Shown here piece by piece: positions 24,755 through 33,721 of a stretch of DNA of 64,000 bases. The stretch comes from Dyadobacter sp. 3J3 (GTDB lineage Bacteria > Bacteroidota > Bacteroidia > Cytophagales > Spirosomataceae). The stretch lies in the NCBI RefSeq assembly GCF_009801115.1, contig NZ_VTOL01000005.1, forward strand, positions 418,300 through 482,299. The letters run 5' to 3'. Both the position numbers and the translations under genes were made by a program. How positions within the stretch are numbered: the first letter of the stretch is position 1; every line of letters begins with the position of its first letter. The notes under the pieces were generated by a model. It was not told the DNA's origin, did no database searches, and worked only from the letters and a program-made list of their open reading frames with translations.

Positions 24755-24826
24755 TAACGGGGTAACTAAGTAATTTTAACGTGAAATGTTGATAAGAGCG
24801 TAAGAAGTATTTTAAGTATTCTCAAA

Positions 24827-25858
24827 GTGTCAAAACCAATCCTTGTTATAAAATTTGGGACGGCGTCTATTACGCTTCCTTCCGGTGAGCCAGATGTTAA
24901 GATTATTTCAGAAGTTGCGCGTCAGGTTTCTTTGCTGCATCCCAGATACCGCATCATCATTGTTTCATCAGGAGCGGTAGGAGCCGGAAAGGCTTACATC
25001 AATGATTATAAAGGAACGATGACGCAGCGAAAAGCGGCGGCATCTGTTGGAAATCCTTTGCTTGTTGGGCTATATGCTAGCTATTTTGCTCCAAACGGGA
25101 TTTTTATCGCGCAAAGTCTTTGTGAACGCCAGCATTTTGCAAACCGTAACAAGTTTTTGCAGTTGAAGAATACATTTGAAGAATTGTGGCAGAATAATAT
25201 TATTCCTATTGTTAATGAGAATGACGTTGTCAGTGATCGTGAGTTGAAGTTTTCTGATAATGATGAGCTTGCAACTTTACTTGCTGTTGGTTTTGGAGCA
25301 GAAACGATCATGTTCTGTACTTCGGTCGGTGGTTTGCTTGACGACGACGGAAATATTATAGGGAACGTATCGAACGTAAACGAGGTTTTTAAATTTGTAA
25401 AAACAGATAAATCTTTCCTCGGATTAGGAGGCATGGCTTCCAAACTTACCTTCGCCAAACTTGCAACCCGTATGGGGATCAGGGTGGTCATTTTTGGAAT
25501 GAAACAAGAGGATGAACTTCTGAAAGCACTGGAGGGAAATGCTGGTACTGAAATGAATCCTGAGAAAAGTACTTTATCGGCAAGAAACCGTTGGTTAGGA
25601 AGCGGAGGATTGGTTTCAGGAAGGTTACAGGTCGATGAAGGTGCTACAAAAGCTTTACTAAAAAGGAAAAGTTTATTGGCGGTCGGAGTAATGGAAGTAA
25701 CCGGAGATTTTGAAGCAGGAGAAATTATAGAAATATATTCTCACGATGCGGAAATGATCGCGGTGGCGCGTGCACGGGAAACTTCCGGCGCAATAAAAGA
25801 AAATTTAAAAACAGTGAATTTTGAAGTGGCTCACGCCAATGATATCGTACTATTATAA
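24827..25858 (+). CDS. proB: Glutamate 5-kinase
   Basis: This 343-residue protein begins with GTG and has the amino-acid-kinase fold. Motifs are KPILVIKFGTASITLPSG, IIVSSGAVGAGKAYI, IPIVNENDVVSDRELKFSDN and GLGGMASKLTFAKLATRMGI. A C-terminal PUA domain (about 270-343) is present, as in the E. coli enzyme. It phosphorylates glutamate as the first step of proline synthesis and is usually feedback-inhibited by proline. The TAA stop overlaps the proA start by one base (TAATG), so translation is coupled. Confidence 0.95.
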   Translation: MSKPILVIKFGTASITLPSGEPDVKIISEVARQVSLLHPRYRIIIVSSGAVGAGKAYINDYKGTMTQRKAAASVGNPLLVGLYASYFAPNGIFIAQSLCERQHFANRNKFLQLKNTFEELWQNNIIPIVNENDVVSDRELKFSDNDELATLLAVGFGAETIMFCTSVGGLLDDDGNIIGNVSNVNEVFKFVKTDKSFLGLGGMASKLTFAKLATRMGIRVVIFGMKQEDELLKALEGNAGTEMNPEKSTLSARNRWLGSGGLVSGRLQVDEGATKALLKRKSLLAVGVMEVTGDFEAGEIIEIYSHDAEMIAVARARETSGAIKENLKTVNFEVAHANDIVLL

Positions 25859-27114
25859 TGGAAGTGGAATCTATAATACCTTTTTTAAAAGCGACAAAAG
25901 ACGCCTCGGTGGCGGTTCGTAAATTATCTGATAACCAAAGAGCAGATTTACTTAACGTTTTGGCAGATAAAGTTTTGGCAAATACTGCTTATATCATTGC
26001 AGAAAATCAGAAAGATCTGGTATCGATGAATGATGCGGACCCCAAAAAGGACCGGTTGCTTTTGAATGAAAAACGGATTATAGATTTAGCACAAAGTTTA
26101 CGCGATGTAGCTTCGCTGCCGGATCCGACGGGAGAAGTTTTGCTGGAAAAAACTATAGAGCAGGGGATGTCGTTACAAAAATTGACCGTTCCGCTGGGCG
26201 TCGTAGGAGTAATTTATGAATCAAGACCCAATGTGACGCTTGATGTGGCTTCTCTTTGTCTGCGTTCCGGAAATGCCTGCGTATTGAAAGGTGGAAAAGA
26301 AGCTCATTTTTCGAATACATTTCTTGTTGGTCTGATTCATGAAAGTCTGACAGAAATGGGTATTGATAAAGCCGCCGTCATGTTATTACCAACGGATCGG
26401 AAATTTGTCAACGAATTGTTGACGGCGACTAAATATGTGGATATTATAATCCCACGTGGTTCGGAAAGTCTGATCCAGTTTGTGCGTAAAAATTCACTTG
26501 TACCAACCATTGAAACCGGTGCCGGTGTTTGTCATACCTATGTTGAGAAAACGGCTGATCTTGAAAAAGCGAAGAATATTGTTGTGAATGCGAAAGTTTC
26601 ACGTCCTTCTGCTTGTAATACACTGGATACTGTTTTGGTTGACAGAGAAGTTGCAGAAGCATTTTTGCCAATGCTGAAAAACGATTTTATTAAATGGAAT
26701 ATAGAAGTTTTTGCGGATGAGACTTCTTTTGATATACTTAAAAAAGCCGAATATCCTTTTTTGCAAAAAGCCGAACCGGAGGATTTCGGAAGAGAATTTC
26801 TGGATTATAAATGCTCCGTCAAGATTGTTGATGGATTAGATGCGGCGATTGATCATATTTATAATTTCTCGTCCAGTCATTCTGAGGCGATTATTTCAAA
26901 AGATACTGAGGCAATAGAGAAATTTTTAAATGAAGTGGATGCAGCGGCTGTTTATGCCAATGCGTCAACGCGTTTCACAGACGGTGGCGTGTTTGCTTTG
27001 GGTGCTGAAATCGGGATTTCGACGCAGAAATTACATGCGCGCGGGCCATTTGCTTTGGAAAAACTGGTGACAGAAAAATGGGTTGTGCGTGGGGATGGGC
27101 AGATTAGAGCATAA
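25858..27114 (+). CDS. proA: Gamma-glutamyl phosphate reductase
   Basis: This 418-residue aldehyde-dehydrogenase-fold protein has VPLGVVGVIYESRPNVTLDV, LCLRSGNACVLKGGKEA, IIPRGSESLIQFVRKNS and the catalytic cysteine in KVSRPSACNTLDTVLVD. It ends with GGVFALGAEIGISTQKLHAR. It reduces gamma-glutamyl phosphate to glutamate semialdehyde with NADPH, directly after ProB, which it overlaps by one base. The ends of the frame agree with the family. A long CACGAAT-type inverted repeat follows 46 bases after its stop. Confidence 0.95.
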   Translation: MEVESIIPFLKATKDASVAVRKLSDNQRADLLNVLADKVLANTAYIIAENQKDLVSMNDADPKKDRLLLNEKRIIDLAQSLRDVASLPDPTGEVLLEKTIEQGMSLQKLTVPLGVVGVIYESRPNVTLDVASLCLRSGNACVLKGGKEAHFSNTFLVGLIHESLTEMGIDKAAVMLLPTDRKFVNELLTATKYVDIIIPRGSESLIQFVRKNSLVPTIETGAGVCHTYVEKTADLEKAKNIVVNAKVSRPSACNTLDTVLVDREVAEAFLPMLKNDFIKWNIEVFADETSFDILKKAEYPFLQKAEPEDFGREFLDYKCSVKIVDGLDAAIDHIYNFSSSHSEAIISKDTEAIEKFLNEVDAAAVYANASTRFTDGGVFALGAEIGISTQKLHARGPFALEKLVTEKWVVRGDGQIRA

Positions 27115-27160
27115 TAAACTAATATTTGAAATGAGTATGGTGTAAGCCAATTCATTTTTT

Positions 27161-27228
27161 TGCCACGAATGCACGAATTTTCACTAATATTAATTAATGT
27201 ATTTGTGGAAATTTGTGTATTCGTGGCA
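27161..27228. repeat. CACGAAT-type inverted repeat, copy 1
   Basis: The left arm begins TGCCACGAATGCACGAATTT and the right arm ends ATTCGTGGCA, each about 28 bases with few mismatches, around an AT-rich loop. Within each arm the word CACGAAT or CACTAAT recurs about every 10 bases. A T-rich stretch after the right arm could make it a terminator for proBA on the plus strand. A related element is at 33558-33633. Confidence 0.85.
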
Positions 27229-27281
27229 TTTTTTCTTTTTATACCTTTGCCCAAAATATTGTTGTACCAGAAAGCCCGAAT

Positions 27282-28370
27282 ATGTCTTCTTTAACTGATT
27301 CACAAAATATCCAGCAGCTTACGCAGGAAGTAATTTCTTTACTGACAAAGCTGATCGAAACACCGTCATTCAGCAAAGAAGAAGACAATACAGCTGCCTT
27401 AATTCAGGATTTTTTCAGACAAAAAGATATTCCTTTTCATACTAAAAAGAACAACATCTGGGCATACAACAAATATTTTGACCCGGCAAAACCAACCGTT
27501 TTGTTAAACTCACATCACGATACGGTCAAGCCAAATAAATCCTGGACGCTCGATCCTTTTCAGGCATTGGTTGAAGACGATAAATTGTTTGGGCTGGGAA
27601 GCAATGACGCCGGAGGTTGTCTGGTTTCGCTGATTGCTACTTTTTGTCATTTTTATAATCGCGAAGATTTAACTTACAATATCGTGATTGCTGCCACGGC
27701 AGAGGAGGAAATTTCAGGGAAGGAGGGTTTGGAAATTGTTGTTCCTGAGCTTCCGGAAATTTCGTTTGCCATCGTTGGAGAACCTACGGAAATGCATCTT
27801 GCAGTAGCAGAAAAGGGACTGTTAGTACTGGATTGTACAGCAAAAGGTAAATCGGGACACGCTGCAAGAGAAGAGGGCGATAACGCGATCTATAAGGCGA
27901 TAAAAGATATTGAATGGATACAGCATTACAAATTCCCGAAAGTTTCTCCGACTTTGGGACCTATAAAAATGTCGGTAACGATTATTAATGCCGGTACGCA
28001 GCATAATGTTGTACCGGACACCTGCGTTTTCACCATTGATGTCCGTGCGACGGATCAATATTCACTGGAAGAAATCATCGAGGTTATTCAGGAAAATATT
28101 CAGTCAGAGGTAAGTGCACGTTCTATCCGCCTTCGTCCTTCTAGTATTCCCATGGAGCATCCAATTGTACAAGCGGGTTTAAGCCGTGGCAGAAATGCTT
28201 ATGGTTCACCAACAACTTCGGATCAGGCATTGCTGGATTGCCCTTCTTTAAAAATGGGGCCGGGACATTCGGAGCGTTCACATACAGCTAATGAATTTAT
28301 TTATCTCCATGAAATTGAAGCTGGTATTCTGCAATATATCAGTATGCTGGAAGAAGTTGTGACTATGTAA
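27282..28370 (+). CDS. argE: M20 family deacylase, probable acylornithine/acylcitrulline deacylase
   Basis: This 362-residue M20 metallopeptidase starts at the ATG at 27282 (MSSLTDSQNIQQLTQEVISL). The upstream extension only translates the repeat element. Metal ligands and catalytic residues are visible: His-x-Asp in LLNSHHDTVKPN, the bridging Asp in GLGSNDAGGCLVSL, Glu-Glu in ATAEEEISGKEG, and a C-terminal His in MGPGHSERSHTANEFI. In Bacteroidota arginine synthesis an ArgE-like enzyme removes the N-acyl group after carbamoylation. Position next to proBA and opposite the arg run supports that role. Other M20 substrates cannot be excluded. Confidence 0.82.
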   Translation: MSSLTDSQNIQQLTQEVISLLTKLIETPSFSKEEDNTAALIQDFFRQKDIPFHTKKNNIWAYNKYFDPAKPTVLLNSHHDTVKPNKSWTLDPFQALVEDDKLFGLGSNDAGGCLVSLIATFCHFYNREDLTYNIVIAATAEEEISGKEGLEIVVPELPEISFAIVGEPTEMHLAVAEKGLLVLDCTAKGKSGHAAREEGDNAIYKAIKDIEWIQHYKFPKVSPTLGPIKMSVTIINAGTQHNVVPDTCVFTIDVRATDQYSLEEIIEVIQENIQSEVSARSIRLRPSSIPMEHPIVQAGLSRGRNAYGSPTTSDQALLDCPSLKMGPGHSERSHTANEFIYLHEIEAGILQYISMLEEVVTM

Positions 28371-28393
28371 TTTCACATTAATATCTGTCGATT

Positions 28394-29221
28394 ATGCATT
28401 TTTTCAAAGAAGAAGACGTTGCGAATTATGATTCGGTTGAATTTCTGTATATCAAAACTTCTTTGAAAGGAAACATTTTTGAAATTATCCTTAACCGGCC
28501 CGAAAAGCGAAACGCCTTCACGCCAACCATGGCCAATGAAATCGCATTTGCATTGGCTTATGCAAAAAAAATAATTGAAATTCGTTGTGTCATTATCAAA
28601 GCAGAAGGTCCTGTTTTCTGTGCTGGTGCAGACTTGAATGCTTTTCATGATCCAACAATAGATCAGAAAAATCAAACACTTCCCGAGCCAAAAGGAGAAG
28701 TAAGATTGGGAGACGCTTTTACGAATTTGCACAAGCCATCGATCGCCCAGATAGAAGGCTCTGTATTTGCAGGAGGATTTTTAATAATATGCGGATGCAC
28801 TTTTGTCGTAAGTATACCAGAAGCAAATTTCAGCTTACCCGAAGTTAAAAGAGGAATCTGGCCGATGCAGGTGATGGCTTCGCTTTTGGATATCATCCCC
28901 AAAAGGAAAATACTGGAAATGTCGATAACGGGAAAAAGTTATACGGCGGAAGAAGTGTTGGATTTAGGCTTGGTCACCCAAATAGCTAATAAAGAAGTCA
29001 TTGAATACGAAGTCAATAAACTTGCTAATCTAATTTGTTCAAATGCGCCCTACGCCATAAAATCAGGAATGGAAGCATTACAAAACTTATCAGATGTAGA
29101 AGAAAGCAAACGCCATGCTTATCTGAAATCTGAATTAGATAAACTTCTTAAATCCGAAGATGCAAAAGAAGGCTCAGTCGCATTCAAAGAAAAGCGAAAC
29201 CCAATCTGGAAATCAAAATAA
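28394..29221 (+). CDS. Enoyl-CoA hydratase/isomerase family protein
   Basis: This 275-residue crotonase-fold protein has NRPEKRNAFTPTMANEIAFA, the oxyanion-hole segment IIKAEGPVFCAGADLNAFHD, and SIAQIEGSVFAGGFLIICGC. The second catalytic region SIPEANFSLPEVKRGIWPMQ follows. Crotonases hydrate, isomerise or hydrolyse acyl-CoA thioesters. Usual catalytic glutamates are only partly conserved, so the reaction type cannot be fixed. Related Bacteroidota genes take part in fatty acid or leucine breakdown. It follows the argE-like gene after 23 bases and is convergent with rng. Confidence 0.88.
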   Translation: MHFFKEEDVANYDSVEFLYIKTSLKGNIFEIILNRPEKRNAFTPTMANEIAFALAYAKKIIEIRCVIIKAEGPVFCAGADLNAFHDPTIDQKNQTLPEPKGEVRLGDAFTNLHKPSIAQIEGSVFAGGFLIICGCTFVVSIPEANFSLPEVKRGIWPMQVMASLLDIIPKRKILEMSITGKSYTAEEVLDLGLVTQIANKEVIEYEVNKLANLICSNAPYAIKSGMEALQNLSDVEESKRHAYLKSELDKLLKSEDAKEGSVAFKEKRNPIWKSK

Positions 29222-29242
29222 AGAAATAAGCAAGAAATAACA

Positions 29243-29285
29243 AACAGGCTACCCCAAAAGCTAAAACCTAACCGCTAACAGCTAA
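29243..29285. repeat. One-armed word array (GCTAA type)
   Basis: Short run of GGCTACC, AAGCTAAAACCTAACCGCTAACAG and GCTAAAA words ending 4 bases before the rng stop codon, between convergent genes. It uses the same words as the right arm of the inverted array at 6611-6711. Confidence 0.55.
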
Positions 29286-29289
29286 AAAA

Positions 29290-30852
29290 TCAGCTTCCCG
29301 GAACAATCTCAATTTCTTCTCCATATTTGTTATGGAATTTGAAATCAATAACGCCTAATGAAGTATCCTTAATCAGCTTCACCCAGGTTTTGTATTGGAA
29401 GAACCACTTCACTTGCTCTGAAATAATTCCCTTAGTGAAATAAGCATAGATAAACGGATGAAGTGCGATGGTAATGCCACGTTCATTTTGTTTGGAAAGA
29501 ATATAGTCCAGGTTAGACAAGATAATATCTGTCACCAGAATACTCGCCTGGATTGTTCCCGTACCGCCACAAGTAGGACAAGTTTCGCGGGTAACAATAT
29601 TCATTTCGGGTCTTACACGCTGACGTGTGATTTGCAGTAACCCGAATTTCGAAAGCGGAAGAACCGTATATTTTGAACGGTCTCCTTTCATTTCGTCACG
29701 CATCATGTCAAAAAGAATGCGTTTGTTTTCCGCTTTCTTCATGTCAATGAAATCGACAACGATAATTCCACCCATATCACGCAAGCGCAACTGGCGGGCA
29801 ATTTCTTTAGCTGCTTCAATGTTTACACTGAGCGCAGTTGCTTCCTGATCCTCTTCCGAATTGGACTTATTTCCGCTGTTCACGTCGATAACGTGCAGAG
29901 CTTCTGTATGTTCAATGATCAGATAACCGCCATTTGGCAAACTTACCGAACGGCCGAAAAGAGATTTAATTTGTTTTTCCAGGCCGAATTGTTCAAATAT
30001 CTTGTTTTTGCCATTATGCAATTTCAGGATACTTTCTTTATCCGGTGCAATGTTGTGGATATAGGCTTTAATGTCTTCGTAAACTTCTTTTGAATCCACC
30101 GTAATACTGTCGAACGATTCGTTCAACATATCACGGATAATCGAAGAAGCACGATTCATTTCACCTATAACACGGTCACGAGGCTTGGCATCACGAAGCA
30201 TTTTGATGCCATTTTCCCACTTGTCAAGGCAATCCTGAAGATCCTTATTCAGTTCATCTACATCTTTGCCCGTGGCAACTGTACGGATAATAACACCGAA
30301 GTTGGCTGGTTTGATGGAAGACATCAGACGCTGCAAACGTGTTCTTTCCTGTTTGTCAGTAATCTTTTTGGAAAGGTTTACTGAATTTGAGAAAGGAACC
30401 AAAACGATGTAACGACCTGCAATGGAAATATCACATGATAGGCGGGGGCCTTTTGTTGAAATTGGTTCTTTTACAATTTGAACCAAAATAGGTTGATTCT
30501 TAGAGAGTACTTTATCAATCTTGCCAAGTTTCTCAATTTCGGGCTCCATCTTGAAGTTACTCAATTTGCCCGAGTTGACACGCTTGGAAATTACATCTTT
30601 GGTTAACTTGTTGAGGGAATTAATGTTAGGCCCTAAATCCAGATAATGCAAAAAAGCATCCTTCTCAAATCCCACGTCTACAAATGCAGCATTAAGCCCA
30701 GGCACGAGTTTCCTAACTGTACCAAGGTAAATATCCCCAACGGTAAAGCTTTGATCCGGTGTTTCGACGTGGTATTCTAACAGACGTTTATCCTGCAAAA
30801 GGGCTATACGTTCTCCCTTTTGAGTAGAATTGATTAGTAATTCGTTACTCAA
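29290..30852 (-). CDS. rng: Ribonuclease E/G family protein
   Basis: This 520-residue RNase G/E has an S1-like N-terminal region (GDIYLGTVRKLVPGLNAAFV, DVGFEKDAFLHYLDL), the catalytic aspartates in ALHVIDVNSGNK and GGIIVVDFIDMKK, and the zinc-link motif in RETCPTCGGTGTI. It processes rRNA and degrades mRNA. It lacks the long C-terminal degradosome scaffold of RNase E, so RNase G is the better name. It is the last gene of a minus-strand group with HU, a TPR protein and a small AURKAIP1-like protein, an arrangement common in Bacteroidota. Confidence 0.94.
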   Translation of the reverse strand: MSNELLINSTQKGERIALLQDKRLLEYHVETPDQSFTVGDIYLGTVRKLVPGLNAAFVDVGFEKDAFLHYLDLGPNINSLNKLTKDVISKRVNSGKLSNFKMEPEIEKLGKIDKVLSKNQPILVQIVKEPISTKGPRLSCDISIAGRYIVLVPFSNSVNLSKKITDKQERTRLQRLMSSIKPANFGVIIRTVATGKDVDELNKDLQDCLDKWENGIKMLRDAKPRDRVIGEMNRASSIIRDMLNESFDSITVDSKEVYEDIKAYIHNIAPDKESILKLHNGKNKIFEQFGLEKQIKSLFGRSVSLPNGGYLIIEHTEALHVIDVNSGNKSNSEEDQEATALSVNIEAAKEIARQLRLRDMGGIIVVDFIDMKKAENKRILFDMMRDEMKGDRSKYTVLPLSKFGLLQITRQRVRPEMNIVTRETCPTCGGTGTIQASILVTDIILSNLDYILSKQNERGITIALHPFIYAYFTKGIISEQVKWFFQYKTWVKLIKDTSLGVIDFKFHNKYGEEIEIVPGS

Positions 30853-30944
30853 TGTTCAACCAACCAAATGGCTATATAAAGTTAATACTCGACCTCCTGC
30901 TTTACATTTAAAGACAGGCAACATATATCTAGTAAGTGATAATA

Positions 30945-30974
30945 TGACCGGATCCATATGATTGAATCCGGTCA
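30945..30974. terminator. Hairpin after the small AURKAIP1-like gene
   Basis: A 9-bp inverted repeat, TGACCGGAT (30945-30953) and ATCCGGTCA (30966-30974), lies between the small gene and rng on the minus strand. There is no clear T-run after it, so it may be a weak terminator or a processing site. Confidence 0.45.
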
Positions 30975-30982
30975 CATATCAA

Positions 30983-31072
30983 TTATTTCTTCTTATGTCT
31001 ATTTTTTCTAAGACGTTTCTTTCTCTTATGAGTGGAAATCTTATGTCTCTTTCTTTTCTTTCCGCAAGGCAT
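30983..31072 (-). CDS. Small basic AURKAIP1/COX24-domain protein, probable ribosomal component
   Basis: A 29-residue ORF starts at ATG 31072 with MPCGKKRKRHKISTHKRKKR, then LRKNRHKKK, and stops at TAA 30983. More than half of the residues are Lys or Arg. This matches the short AURKAIP1/COX24-domain proteins of Bacteroidota, related to mitochondrial mS38 and to bS22 of mycobacteria, which sit in the small ribosomal subunit near the decoding centre. It lies 44 bases after the TPR gene and upstream of rng. It is too short for most gene callers. The family match is by eye, but the sequence pattern is highly characteristic. Confidence 0.85.
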   Translation of the reverse strand: MPCGKKRKRHKISTHKRKKRLRKNRHKKK

Positions 31073-31116
31073 AAATTTATGTCGTTTATATAATAAAAAA
31101 TAATTGTTTTACTTAT

Positions 31117-31974
31117 TTAATTGTCAAGACGCTGCTGAAGTTCGATAAGAGCCTGTTGGATAACGGGATCTTTCTCTTCTTTTTTTACTTCGGCCAACAC
31201 TTTACGGGCTTCATCTTTGTTTCCTAATTCAACAAGCGTCAATCCTAAATAGAATTTCGCTTTTGTGTTGGCAGGATTGTTAGTCAGTATTTGCCTGAAT
31301 CTGTCTGCTGCTTTCGAGTATTGATTCGAACGCATAGATAGAATACCAAGATTAAACAAAGCTAGTTCATTCGTTGGATCCGTATCCAAAACTTCGCGCA
31401 ACATCAGAATTCCCTGCATCGGGTTTTCTGTATTTACATAAGTCATCGCCATATTGGCTTTCGCAGCAAGCAAACCTGGATTTTTTTCAATTGCCTTACC
31501 ATAAAATTCGCGCGTTTTGTTACCAAGGCTTTTCGCTTTGGCATCATCCACGGCAAATCCATATGCTTCATAGTAACGGTCACCAGCTTTTGTGATATTC
31601 TCAACAGAAGGGGATAACTGGGCTACTTTTTCTGCATAACTTGCTGCGCTGTCAAACTTTTGAAGTTTTGCAAACGTATCAGACAATTTTAATCCGGCAG
31701 CTATTTTGTCTTTTCCACTTGCCTGATTGAAACCACTTCTCAGCTGGTCAACATTTTTTTGTTGTTCAGGGGATAAAGTGGCTCCATCATGCGCATTTGA
31801 GGGAGTTTCGGATGCCGGAGTAGCTGATGCCGAAGCACCTGGCGCTGTTGCAGCCTCACTCTTCTCGGTGTCCACTTCCTTTGCTTTTGTATTAACGACC
31901 ACCTTTGGAAGACTGTAAAGTGTCCCAACCAAGGCTAATGCCAATACACAAGAAAGAATTATAGACTTTTTCAT
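31117..31974 (-). CDS. TPR-repeat protein with N-terminal membrane anchor
   Basis: This 285-residue protein starts with a membrane segment or signal peptide (SIILSCVLALALVGTLYSLP). A low-complexity Ala/Ser/Pro/Glu linker follows (about residues 30-75). The rest holds tandem TPR-like repeats, for example LAAKANMAMTYVNTENPMQG, LALFNLGILSMRSNQYSKAA and AKFYLGLTLVELGNKDEARK. It probably acts as a periplasmic protein-interaction scaffold. It is located between HU and the small ribosomal-type protein. The gene order is conserved in related genomes to my knowledge, but the function is unknown. Confidence 0.82.
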   Translation of the reverse strand: MKKSIILSCVLALALVGTLYSLPKVVVNTKAKEVDTEKSEAATAPGASASATPASETPSNAHDGATLSPEQQKNVDQLRSGFNQASGKDKIAAGLKLSDTFAKLQKFDSAASYAEKVAQLSPSVENITKAGDRYYEAYGFAVDDAKAKSLGNKTREFYGKAIEKNPGLLAAKANMAMTYVNTENPMQGILMLREVLDTDPTNELALFNLGILSMRSNQYSKAADRFRQILTNNPANTKAKFYLGLTLVELGNKDEARKVLAEVKKEEKDPVIQQALIELQQRLDN

Positions 31975-32003
31975 ACTGTTTTAATCAAACCTATTAAGGC
32001 AAA

Positions 32004-32309
32004 TTATTTCTCAGCCAGATCTTTTAATTTGTCGCTTACCTTCACTTGTTCAACAAAAACTTTTGCTGGTTTAAAGCTTGGTACGAAATGCTCGTCAATG
32101 ATCATTGAAGTTCCTTGAGAGATATTGCGAGCTACTTTACGGGCACGCTTTTTATTGATAAAGCTACCGAAACCTCTAACATATAGATTTTCACCATCTG
32201 CAAGGGAGTCCTTTACAACAGTGAAAAACGATTCTAGCGTTTGTTGAACATCGCCCTTGTCTACACCTGTTTTCTCGGAAATTTGTGCGATTACGTCTGC
32301 CTTAGTCAC
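32004..32309 (-). CDS. HU/IHF family DNA-binding protein
   Basis: This 101-residue protein starts with GTG at 32309. It has TKADVIAQISEKTGVDKGDV for the helical dimer part, LYVRGFGSFINKKRARKVAR for the beta-saddle, and NISQGTSMIIDEHFVPSFKP for the DNA-binding arm. It bends and packs DNA as a dimer. Family features fit both HU and IHF. A TAnnTTTG box is at 32376-32383. It is divergent from mutY and leads the minus-strand group that ends with rng. Confidence 0.93.
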   Translation of the reverse strand: MTKADVIAQISEKTGVDKGDVQQTLESFFTVVKDSLADGENLYVRGFGSFINKKRARKVARNISQGTSMIIDEHFVPSFKPAKVFVEQVKVSDKLKDLAEK

Positions 32310-32375
32310 TTTGATTGTTTACTTTAAGTGGATATTATTTCGTTTATTTATTTCCTCCTCTAAATTTTGGGAACA

Positions 32376-32383
32376 CAAAGGTA
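32376..32383 (-). promoter_or_regulatory. Putative -7 box of the HU gene
   Basis: TACCTTTG on the minus strand matches the TAnnTTTG consensus and lies 66 bases before the GTG start. A purine-rich AGAGGAGG sequence is in the expected leader but far from the start codon. No TTG was found at the ideal -33 distance. Confidence 0.45.
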
Positions 32384-32468
32384 GGGTAATTTTACCATAA
32401 TTTAAAAGGTTAGCATTTTCATTTTTTTTCTAATTGGTTAAAAAACAGTGTATATAAGTCAAAACGTT

Positions 32469-33548
32469 ATGCTACCCGATCATTTACAACTACTTGAATT
32501 TAACACAAAACTGAAATCCTGGTACCTGGAAAACCATCGTCCGCTGCTCTGGCGACAAACAACGGATCCATATAAAATTTGGCTTTCAGAGATTATCCTG
32601 CAACAAACACGTGTGGCTCAGGGCACTCCCTACTATGAAAAGTTCCTGATCAACTATCCGACCGTTTTTGATTTGGCTGCGGCTGATGAACGGGATGTTT
32701 TAAGACTTTGGCAAGGTTTGGGGTATTATTCTAGGGCCAGAAACATGCATCATACCGCGAGACAAATTGTGGAAGAGTTAGAAGGGAAATTCCCGGATAA
32801 TGCCATCAAGCTTGCCAAACTCAAAGGTTTGGGTGCTTACACAGCCGCCGCCATTGCCTCCTTTGCTTTTAACGAGGCTGTGCCTGCTATTGACGGAAAT
32901 GTGTTTCGGTTGATGTCTCGTTTGTTTGGAGTTTTCACCGATATATTAAGTTCGGGAGCTAAAAATGAGTTCACAAATCTGGCGAAACAGATTATTTCTC
33001 AGGAAGACCCGGCGACATATAATCAGGCAATGATAGAATTTGGAGCTTTGCAATGCGTACCCGTTTCTCCAAATTGTTCGGTTTGTCCTTTTACTTATAT
33101 GTGTTATGCATACGAGTTTAACATGCAGAACAAGCTTCCGGTCAAAATGAAAAAGAATGCTGTGAAAAACCGCTATTTTAATTATTTCATTTTACAAAAA
33201 GGTGAAAACCTGGCGATGCATGAGCGGCGCGGAAAAGATATATGGAAAGGATTATATGATTTTTATTTAGTTGAATCGACTGCTGATATCAATAGTCCAG
33301 ACGATTTGCCTGAAAATATTTATTTAGAATTCTGGAAGAAAAAGGGCCAGTTTCGGCAGGTTGTAAAAGAATATACGCATTTGCTAACCCATCAAAGATT
33401 AACGGTAAGATTTTGGTGGATTACCGTGTCGGAGGATGAAGTTATAAATCTGCCAGAAGACATGGCATTTTATTCCAAAAGTGAAGTCGAAGAATTACCA
33501 AAACCCATTTTAATGGATACGGTATTAAAAGAGGAAATGTTTATATAG
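32469..33548 (+). CDS. mutY: A/G-specific adenine glycosylase
   Basis: This 359-residue protein has the MutY catalytic set: Glu41 in WLSEIILQQTRV, the helix-hairpin-helix LKGLGAYTAAAIASFAF, Asp142 in AIDGNVFRLMS, and a 4Fe-4S cluster from Cys196, Cys203, Cys206 and Cys212 (spacing x6-x2-x5). The C-terminal NUDIX-like domain checks for 8-oxoguanine. It removes adenine mispaired with 8-oxoG. I prefer the ATG at 32469 over a GTG seven codons upstream. In many Bacteroidota ssb and gldE follow directly; here two other genes come between. Confidence 0.94.
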   Translation: MLPDHLQLLEFNTKLKSWYLENHRPLLWRQTTDPYKIWLSEIILQQTRVAQGTPYYEKFLINYPTVFDLAAADERDVLRLWQGLGYYSRARNMHHTARQIVEELEGKFPDNAIKLAKLKGLGAYTAAAIASFAFNEAVPAIDGNVFRLMSRLFGVFTDILSSGAKNEFTNLAKQIISQEDPATYNQAMIEFGALQCVPVSPNCSVCPFTYMCYAYEFNMQNKLPVKMKKNAVKNRYFNYFILQKGENLAMHERRGKDIWKGLYDFYLVESTADINSPDDLPENIYLEFWKKKGQFRQVVKEYTHLLTHQRLTVRFWWITVSEDEVINLPEDMAFYSKSEVEELPKPILMDTVLKEEMFI

Positions 33549-33557
33549 CTGTAATTA

Positions 33558-33633
33558 TTTTGCCACGAATACACGAATTTTTCACGAATTGGCTAATCGA
33601 ACATTCGTGAAAAATTAGTGCATTCGTGGCAAA
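33558..33633. repeat. CACGAAT-type inverted repeat, copy 2
   Basis: The left arm starts TTTGCCACGAATACACGAAT and the right arm ends GCATTCGTGGCAAA. The arms are over 30 bases long with few mismatches and a loop of about 10 bases. The word CACGAAT recurs in each arm. It starts 9 bases after the mutY stop. The outer ~10 bases are the same as in the element at 27161-27228. Confidence 0.87.
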
Positions 33634-33721
33634 GTTATTTTTCAATTTGGTATGAGTATTGTTCGGTTGAATTGTGTTTTTAATAATATAAATTTGTACT
33701 GAACAGATAAATATTCCTGAC

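Noticed and set aside
27213..27281. N-terminal extension of the argE-like protein
   Set aside because: The codons lie in the inverted repeat element; the ATG at 27282 gives the family start.
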